Source: Onchidella celtica (lineage: Eukaryota > Mollusca > Gastropoda > Systellommatophora > Onchidiidae). From it: 64,000 bases of DNA. Location: positions 21,085,224 through 21,149,223 of the forward strand of contig OZ007582.1 of assembly GCA_963931925.1 (NCBI GenBank), read 5' to 3'. Both the position numbers and the translations under genes were made by a program. Below the pieces are notes generated by a model. The model ran no database searches, was not told the origin of the DNA, and was given only the letters and a program-made list of their open reading frames with translations. Of this stretch, positions 57,086 to 64,000 are shown one piece after another; within the stretch, counting starts at the first letter, position 1; each line of letters begins with the position of its first letter.

Positions 57086-60000
57086 CTAGGCTCGACTAAG
57101 GTAGTCGGCGATATGATTGCTGGTTCCTGGAATTGGTTGAATAACGAAGGTATACGGCTGCAAAGCCAATGCCCATCTAGACAAGCGTGGGCTGGACGAA
57201 CGATTCTTCGACAAAAATGTCAGTGGCTTGTGGTCTGTCTGGATACAAAATTCTCGTCCCATGAGATAACGTCCTAATTTCTGGACGGACCAGACAATGG
57301 CAAGACACTCACGCTCTATCACAGAATACTTTCTTTCTCTCTGCAATAACTTCCTACTGACATAACATACAGGATGGAGACATTCGTTCTTCTCCTGTAG
57401 AAGACAAGCGCCGACACCAGAGTCCGACGCATCCGTTCTGAGGATAAAATTAGATCGAAAATCGGGTAATATCAGAATGGGTGACGATGATAATGCTGTC
57501 ACCAAATTATCAAATGATGTCTGACATTCAGACGTCCACTGGACCTTATCGGGTTGTCCCTTCTTAGTAAGGTCAGTAAGAGAAGATGACAAGGAGGAAA
57601 AATTTGGAATGAACTTTCTGTAATAATTTAAAATTCCCACTAAGCTTCTGACTTGTTTCTTTGTTTTAGGGATTTGCAACCCTACTAACTTGTCAATTTT
57701 TGTTACTTCAGGTCTCTGAACGCCTCTACCCACAATATGTCCTAAGAATACTATCTCTGGACATGCCAAATCCATCTTTGCGGGTTTAGCCGTTAACCCA
57801 AAATGACGTAATCGTTGAAAAATTACTGTTAGTGTCTGAATATGCTCAGACCATGTCGACGTATGGCATGCTATATCATCAAAGAATGACACGACATTAG
57901 GTATGTCCTTCAACACTAGTATGAGAATACAGATACTCTGGTCTCTCATGAAACCTCTGCAGCATATCAACGTGGAAAACCTTTACTGATCCATCAATGT
58001 GGATAGCGTAATCTACCCTCGAAACAATTCGCTCAATAACATAAGGACCTTTCCATGTCATCAATAACTTATTATGGTCCGTAGGTAACAACAATAGGAC
58101 CTTGTCTCCTGGCTTAAAAATTCTCAGTTTAGATCCTCTATCTTTATAGCTCTTTGCTCTTGCTGAAGCGATACTAGACGCTTCTTCTGCTATAGTGCGC
58201 GCTGAAGATAGTCTTTCTCTTAAATCAACAAGGTCTATCGAAACCTTTTTAACCGGCTCCGAAACCGTGGGGATCTTTTGACGAGGAGCCTGGGGTGTAC
58301 GACCCTTATGCGTCGTCTTTTGGCACGCCCTGCACGTCTTACAGTATAACCGCACATCTCTATGTATCGATGGCCAATAAAAATCTTTTAGAACTCTCTC
58401 CTTGGTTCTAGCACTTCCCATGTGACCCGCTAATGGAACATCATGGGCCAGACGCAATACTGTAGCAATTAACGACCGTGGCACGACGACTTGCTTTAAA
58501 ATTGAGGACACCGTTACATACTTACGGAACAGAATGCCCGCCTGAACAAAAAAAGAAGATGACCCGTTCTTATATCTCCTCGTTTTCTCGGTTCGCGCCT
58601 CCCCAAAGCATGGGTTTAATGATGGGTCCTCCCTTTGTAATTTCGCCAAGCGCTCTGGCGTGATATCTAGGTTGACCGCTGGCGTAGCCAAAGGTCTAAT
58701 CTTGTCTTTATCGGCTACCCGTCGGCGTGTTTCGACCGCGGCGCAAAAGTCAATACCTTTTGATTGCGACCATGCTTGCACGTTCTCATCGGAAGGGGAA
58801 CCTACCCGCGATACATTCCCAATGATGAGCTGGGCGCCTGGAAAACAACCAACGACTGCTTCGACTTCCCCGCTAAGGAAAGGTGTATCTATCATTATTC
58901 TTGCCATGGGTAATTTCTCAATGGCCCCCGAAAATTGGATGCACGGGACAGTCTCACCTGTAAGCTGTGAATCCCGAATGCAATCCCTATGCACTCCCAC
59001 AACGGTAGATCCCGTATCTCGTAAAACCGAGACCGGTTCGTCCCCAACAAACCCCGGATAAACCCTAAGACCACCTCCTGTATGACATGAATTTATAACG
59101 GGGATCTTTCTCCCACAAGGTAAAACACCGGAAGATAATAACTTCTCACAACTGGGACACTTAGAATACTGTCCGCCTCCGTTGTCCGATGTAACGCACG
59201 CAGCCGCATGATGAAATTTATTTGGGGAACATGGACTGGAGCCACTGTCCGCGTTCGCCGCTATCCTACCTGCAGGGCAGTTCACGCTGATGTGATCTGC
59301 TCTTCCGCAGTTCCAACACTTCGCGGCTCTACACTCGCGGGAAAAGTGACCCACGCGTCCGCAAGTCCAACACTCCGCTCCCTGTGCTGCCCTAGGCCTG
59401 GGTCCCCGTGACCCATCGCGACCGGAACTAGAGTCCCTATGCCGTCGGTTATCGGCAAAGGTTACGACTCGCCCCCGGCCATTACCGCGACCTAGCCCTC
59501 CTGCTCGGTCAAACTTACCGGATCCATATGCCGGTGATTGGTGATAGCCCCTACGCTGCCCCTGGGCTTGCCCGCTATAGGCGCCACGCTGACGCGACCT
59601 GTCCCCAAGTCCTGCCGGCGACCCCTCGACAACGGCGACGTACCCAGCATCTTGGACGTACGCCCTGGCGACTGGTTTGGACGGATGCGCCGTACGGTAT
59701 GCCTCCGCCAACTTAGACGCCTCCTGCACCGTCGCGGGTTCGTTCTCTTTCAGGAAAGCCACCAGATCTTTGTGGCACGACGCGTACAGCTGGTCACGGA
59801 TCATTAAGTCTTTCAGTTTAGCAAAATCCGTGCCCACATGCGCCAAGTCTACCCAGTTCGCGAAATACTCCGTCAGTCTCGCGACGAAGGCAGCAAAGTC
59901 CTCCCTGGTATCTGCACGTGCTCGCCTAAACTGCTCCCGGAAATATTCCTCGGTACGCGCAAATCGGCGAAGCAGCAAAGCCTTCAGCTTCTCGTAATCT

Positions 60001-60476
60001 TGTACGTCTTCGCGCTGTAGCTCTTTAAAGTATGTTAACGCTCGCCCCTGCAATAGCGACGCCAGGTACGTGGCCCATAGTTCCTTATTTTCCCCCCATT
60101 GCAATTGTGCGTTCAGTTCGAACCTGTAAAGGAAGGCGTCTATGTCGTCCTTCCGGTCGTCGAACGTAGGGAGCTTAATCCTAACGCCACCTTTATTGGG
60201 TACCTGCCGCTCAACTGTTTCTGTTGGCGCACTCTTTTTGATTTCCAACTCCGCTATTCTTACTCGCGCGTCTGTCTCCCGCTCTTGAGCTTCTATCTCC
60301 TTTAACTTTAACTCCCTCTCCTGAGCCTTATCCTGTCTCTCCTGCTCCTCTCGCTCTCTATCCTTAGCACGCTCATCGCGCATTTCTGCCTGCTGTTCTT
60401 TAATCCAGCCGCGTAGCTCGTCTCCCTCAAGGCCAAGTTCCTTACCCAACTTCATTAGTTGTTGGAGTTCCGCCAT
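57086..60476 (-). pseudogene. Element A gag-pol region, unit 3 (broken)
   Basis: Same protein translations and the same reduced structure as units 1 and 2. Starts at ATG 60476. It is the unit nearest the array's 5' end. Confidence 0.85.
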
Positions 60477-61403
60477 TTCACAGATTTATGGTTATGGTAT
60501 GTATACTATGAAAACGGCTACCCTGTCGGTATGATCACTAACCAGAGACCTGAAACTATGTCACTATAATAGCAACACCCACTTGTCTCGAATACAATTC
60601 AGAAATTTACGTACTTCCTAACTAATTCTATATTTATAAAATATATAGCACTATTAATAATAAAAAAAAAATAGAAAAGACAAGAATGAAGAAATACAGT
60701 AGAAGGACCACAAGTACGTCAAGGACAACGAACCAGACTAGGACAAAGCTTCTACAAAAAAAAAACTATAATGGAAAAAAAAATGCAACCTACTACGCCG
60801 ATTCCACAACACGGTACAAACAAGAACAGAGTCTGAAAAAAAAGAACGTATCTACAGATAGGTAGAAAGAGGGACAAGAGAATACGTCTTCCTGCGGAAC
60901 AGAGAAGATATCGACGATACAACTAAACAAAAATACAGGTCCCTACAGAACTGTTCGCTGTGATGAACGAAGTTCCAAGTTTCCCACACCTTTTAAAAAA
61001 GGATAAACTAAGTTCAACACAGCAAACCCGCGCCACCGCCCGTATAACCTATAACGACAACAAAAACAGCAAAAACAGGGAAAAAGACAGATTAAAGGAA
61101 CAGCCCAAAATCCAGGGCACAAAAATTTTGACTTTCACTTAACTTTCAATTTTTGAAATTTTGAGCAAAACTCCTCCCTTTAATCGGAGCTCTGGCTGCT
61201 CGTCTCCTCAGGCTGCACGCACACACTCTGGAAAGTTTAAATACACATTAATACCTATTCATAGCAATACATGCATCAATACATATTCATCAATATACAT
61301 AAATCATATCATGAAATGTCCATTCATCCAACGAACAAGACAGCACAAATACCTACTACTAACTAACTACAACTAAATATTACGAAAACGGACGAGTCAC
61401 AAT

Positions 61404-61468
61404 GGACGAGCCCCCAGTGTCACAACGGACGAGCCCCCAGTGTCACAACGGACGAGCCCCCAGTGTCA
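61404..61468 (-). repeat. Repeated primer-site/LTR-end junction, unit 3
   Basis: Three 23-bp units (starts 61404, 61427, 61450) and the same partial copy, next to the array's outermost 5' LTR. Confidence 0.85.
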
Positions 61469-62656
61469 CAAATCCCAGACTGGGAGATGTAATAAGTATG
61501 ACAGGACACAATCACGAACAAACAAGTTTAACACTTAACAGAACAACCCATCAGACTCACACATTTATTAACATAATTATACATATAATAGCGCAATTAC
61601 ATACATTATATTATTGAAATGACTGCCGTACAACGGCCTTATTCTCACACACACGCTCCCTCGGATCCACAATCCGGTAGTTACTCCTAAAGGCACTTCG
61701 GCCTCAGCCTCTCCCCTCAGGGTCTTAATAACACATTAGTAAGTTACTGGCACCGCAGTCTCTCAATATCCCCTTCCTATTGTCATACACCTTAGCACTC
61801 CCCTAGCACCTCAGCAGGGCAATAACACATTATTATTTCCATAGCCATCAACATGGCAACAACATAATATCAGTTCACTAGCCTATCAACATGGCAACAA
61901 TATAGTATCTCATTCACTCTCATATCTACGTCCCTGTCCGTGGCCTGACTGCCACGACTTTATGTGCCTCTACTGTCCTACACTGACAGCCTCACTTCTG
62001 GCCTATGTGTGGCCTCCGGCCCTATGCTGGCCTATCCCCTGTGCTCATCGAGGTGGCTCTGCGGCCCGTCCCCGACACCTACAAGAATAACATTACATTG
62101 GTATAATACCCTACCATTTCTATTCACTCCACCTCTCCTTACAATCCATGAAGCGTACACACACTAGTTCACCTTTCACTCACCACACATCTTACGGTAA
62201 CACACTTCCATCGGAATACACACTACTCACTCGCGCTACAAATCCATGAACTCACTTTCATCTATCGCTCGTGGCGCACATTGCTATATCCAATATCAAG
62301 GACTTCCACATTCCTCACATATACTTATTCACATCATGGTAATAGACGAATATAATATAATACATCAATCATAATAATCAATCAACGTTCTACATACCAG
62401 TCATAACTGGAAAGACTCTCACTAGTCTTCTCGACTGCTTCCCCTTTATGTCCGCCCGATGGGCTATTATTCACAGATCCGATCCCTAGGACCTTCTAAC
62501 TTGCAGTGATAGTATTACCGCGCTTTCGCCTCCTTCAGACCCCGCCCCCACTACTACTCACAACAGCACGCTTAACTTGCTGTCTACTGTGAGCCTTTCT
62601 TACTCTACACCCGCTCTTTAGCAATCCCCTTAATTGCACTCACTCCACTCGTGACA
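61464..62656 (-). repeat. Element A LTR 4 (5' end of array)
   Basis: 1,193 bp, ending GTGACA at 62656 and followed directly by CAATG. Confidence 0.93.
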
Positions 62657-62715
62657 CAATGAAGAACTTGATTCTACTTTTACAGGAGAATGTATATTAC
62701 AGCCCCGTCTTAGCT
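62657..62715 (-). pseudogene. Second DUF7869-like gene, short upstream part
   Basis: Beginning in the second CAATG copy, the minus-strand frame of the exon at 43143-43678 stays open for about 18 codons (VKVESSSS near the insertion). It then meets a stop, beside a possible acceptor AG. No further DUF7869 motif is seen upstream within the window. Confidence 0.4.
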
Positions 62716-63138
62716 AGACTAGGATCAACTAATGAAGTAGCTCCGGTGTACGACTTTTATATTCTTATTATAACAGATATGATAGAAACAAATTTGCCAT
62801 ATACGGCAATCTCCGACAATGGCCACGATTAGTATTGACCAGATGGGCTCGAGTAGGAAGATGGCATATATGGCAAACCGTCGCTTTAGATATCTGTTGT
62901 CTAGACAATTGGGTAACATGATGACTCACACACAGAAAACCTAATGCTGGTAAGCAATATTTTAAACAAATTGTCCCGATCAGTATCCGTATGGCTAAGG
63001 TCGGTACAACCTAATAATGTTGACCGACAATGGCCACGATTAGTATTGATCAGATGTACCTGTGCGACTTCATGACGCCGCAGTCTAGCCGACACACAAC
63101 GCCATCAAAGGGATTTATTAAAAATATTAGCTCTCAGT
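62716..63138. other. Flank with a 33-bp direct repeat
   Basis: CCGACAATGGCCACGATTAG and the following bases up to CAGATG occur at 62813-62845 and again at 63024-63056 with one mismatch. No gene recognised. Confidence 0.6.
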
Positions 63139-63335
63139 GACGCACTTGTGCGTTTTCAACACGCCGAGCGGAAGGCTGGGCTACGCCAGATGCAGCGTGA
63201 TGAAATCACATAAGTGTCGACGGCGCACTTAATCGTTTTCATCGCGTCGGGCAGAAGGCGGAGCCATGCCAGACGCAGCGTGATGAAATTGCATACGTGA
63301 TGACAGCACACTTAGGCGATTTCATCACGTCGCGA
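63139..63335 (+). repeat. 83-bp tandem repeat, about 2.3 units
   Basis: CGCACTT-like words recur at 63141, 63224 and 63307. Each unit contains GCGTGATGAAAT and GCCGAGCGGAAGG/GTCGGGCAGAAGG-like blocks. GATGAAATCAC and TTTCATCACG words make it partly self-complementary, and related CATCACGTCGC words recur near 63320 and 63485. Confidence 0.8.
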
Positions 63336-64000
63336 TGTAGTTATGCGTTTTGATTATTGTCAAATATTTTCATTTTGGTAGTGATTTAAGCTCTGAAATT
63401 TTTACACCACATCCGCAAGGGTGTAAGGAGCATATTTACGGAAGAAAGTGCCTCATGAAAAAAATGTCACTTATGCGTTGTCATCACGTCGCCCACGATA
63501 TGTATGTCTCATACATGTCATAGTGATTTGTGTGGTGTATACTGTAATTATATACATTCTGTGTAGATAGGCTACAGCAGATGTGGTGTTCAACGTTTCC
63601 ATCTGTGCAGAAAACAAACATTATTAATAAGTTTTTCTGCAAGTATGCGCTGCTGTGGAGACAATTTTCTCAGTTTGCGGGCAACATTTTTGCCAAAAAT
63701 ATCGTTCTCATCACCATCGTTGTTGGCCTGTGCAGGGGGGTTCGCCAGCTTATTTCAAGCAAGGAAAAGTAGTTCCTCATCCGCAGCAGCCTTCCTCTTG
63801 ACTTTTGATGACCTTCTCGAGTCATGGACAATGGGTTGGGGCATAGGTCGATGCCGTACAACAAATTAAACAGATACGATTAAATTCAGTGATTTCTAAA
63901 TGAAGTCTGGATGATGTTGATGGTGGATGATGATGACGATGATGGTGTGATGATGATGATGATGATGATACAAACACTTAAAATCATGTAGCGCTATGGA
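63336..64000. other. Terminal stretch without a recognisable gene
   Basis: Short ORFs near 63.58-63.87 kb show no domain. A (GAT)n microsatellite runs at about 63918-63968. Confidence 0.5.

Larger units (their letters stand above)
43679..62656 (-). mobile_element. LTR element A: three-unit tandem array, Gmr1-like
   Basis: Four LTRs of 1,193 bp alternate with three internal regions, all in the minus orientation. LTR starts are 43679, 49608, 55535 and 61464, giving periods 5,929, 5,927 and 5,929. One CAATG duplication flanks the whole array, none flanks the inner LTRs, and neighbouring units share LTRs. Translations of the three internal regions are identical. The internal regions carry gag, protease and parts of integrase, RT and RNaseH in Gmr1-type order. 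All three share the same reduced pol, so the element was broken before the array formed. LTR identity makes the array very young. Confidence 0.93.

Overview
This window is eukaryotic and almost certainly from an invertebrate animal. I see AT-rich, intron-bearing DNA with no bacterial gene organisation, and a dense pile-up of metazoan transposons: Ty3/gypsy-type LTR elements, Harbinger, pogo/Tigger, Mutator-like, piggyBac, Helitron, a tRNA-derived SINE and MITEs. The Ty3/gypsy elements have the pol order protease-integrase-RT-RNaseH of the Gmr1 group, and long poly-G/poly-C tracts are scattered around. A mollusc or other marine invertebrate would fit, but nothing in the sequence fixes the species. 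I recognise no complete ordinary host gene; one possible host exon lies near 2.2-2.5 kb.

Layout. 1-3.9 kb: mostly featureless, with a possible acidic exon and a Helitron-like end. 3.93-10.33 kb: a 6.4-kb segment bounded by 35-bp inverted repeats, carrying on the minus strand a large DUF7869-like putative DDE nuclease gene with an in-frame 15-residue repeat array (about 17 copies). 10.6-13.8 kb: decayed piggyBac transposase, a decayed unknown transposon-linked gene, and the C-terminal part of a Mutator-like transposase. 13.76-29.54 kb: Gmr1-like LTR element 'B' (minus strand), inserted in the Mutator-like gene and itself carrying a second Gmr1-like LTR element 'C' (15.08-24.28 kb, plus strand). 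29.5-31.2 kb: the rest of the Mutator-like fragment, then a decayed Tigger-like transposase. 31.5-36 kb: a short Helitron, a HARBI1 N-terminal scrap, an unrecognised decayed ORF cluster, a SINE, and the C-terminal half of a pogo-like transposase with a zinc finger. 35.9-42.2 kb: a Harbinger element whose transposase (plus strand) and MADF-BESS gene (minus strand) are interleaved, with a separate uncharacterised gene flanked by clusters of a 14-bp E-box-like motif in between. 43.1-62.7 kb: a second DUF7869-like gene split by 'A', a head-to-tail array LTR-int-LTR-int-LTR-int-LTR (period about 5.93 kb) flanked by one 5-bp target duplication. 62.7-64 kb: an 83-bp tandem repeat and a (GAT)n microsatellite.

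How it fits together: this is a transposon graveyard with datable nesting. C lies in B, and B lies in a Mutator-like gene; A lies in a DUF7869-like gene. The LTR pairs are nearly identical (I see one difference each in B and C, none in A), so these insertions look recent, while the host DNA transposons carry frame breaks and are older. The items I consider most novel are the TIR-bounded DUF7869 element, the three-unit LTR array with repeated LTR/primer-site junctions, and the CACACGTGAC-flanked uncharacterised gene.
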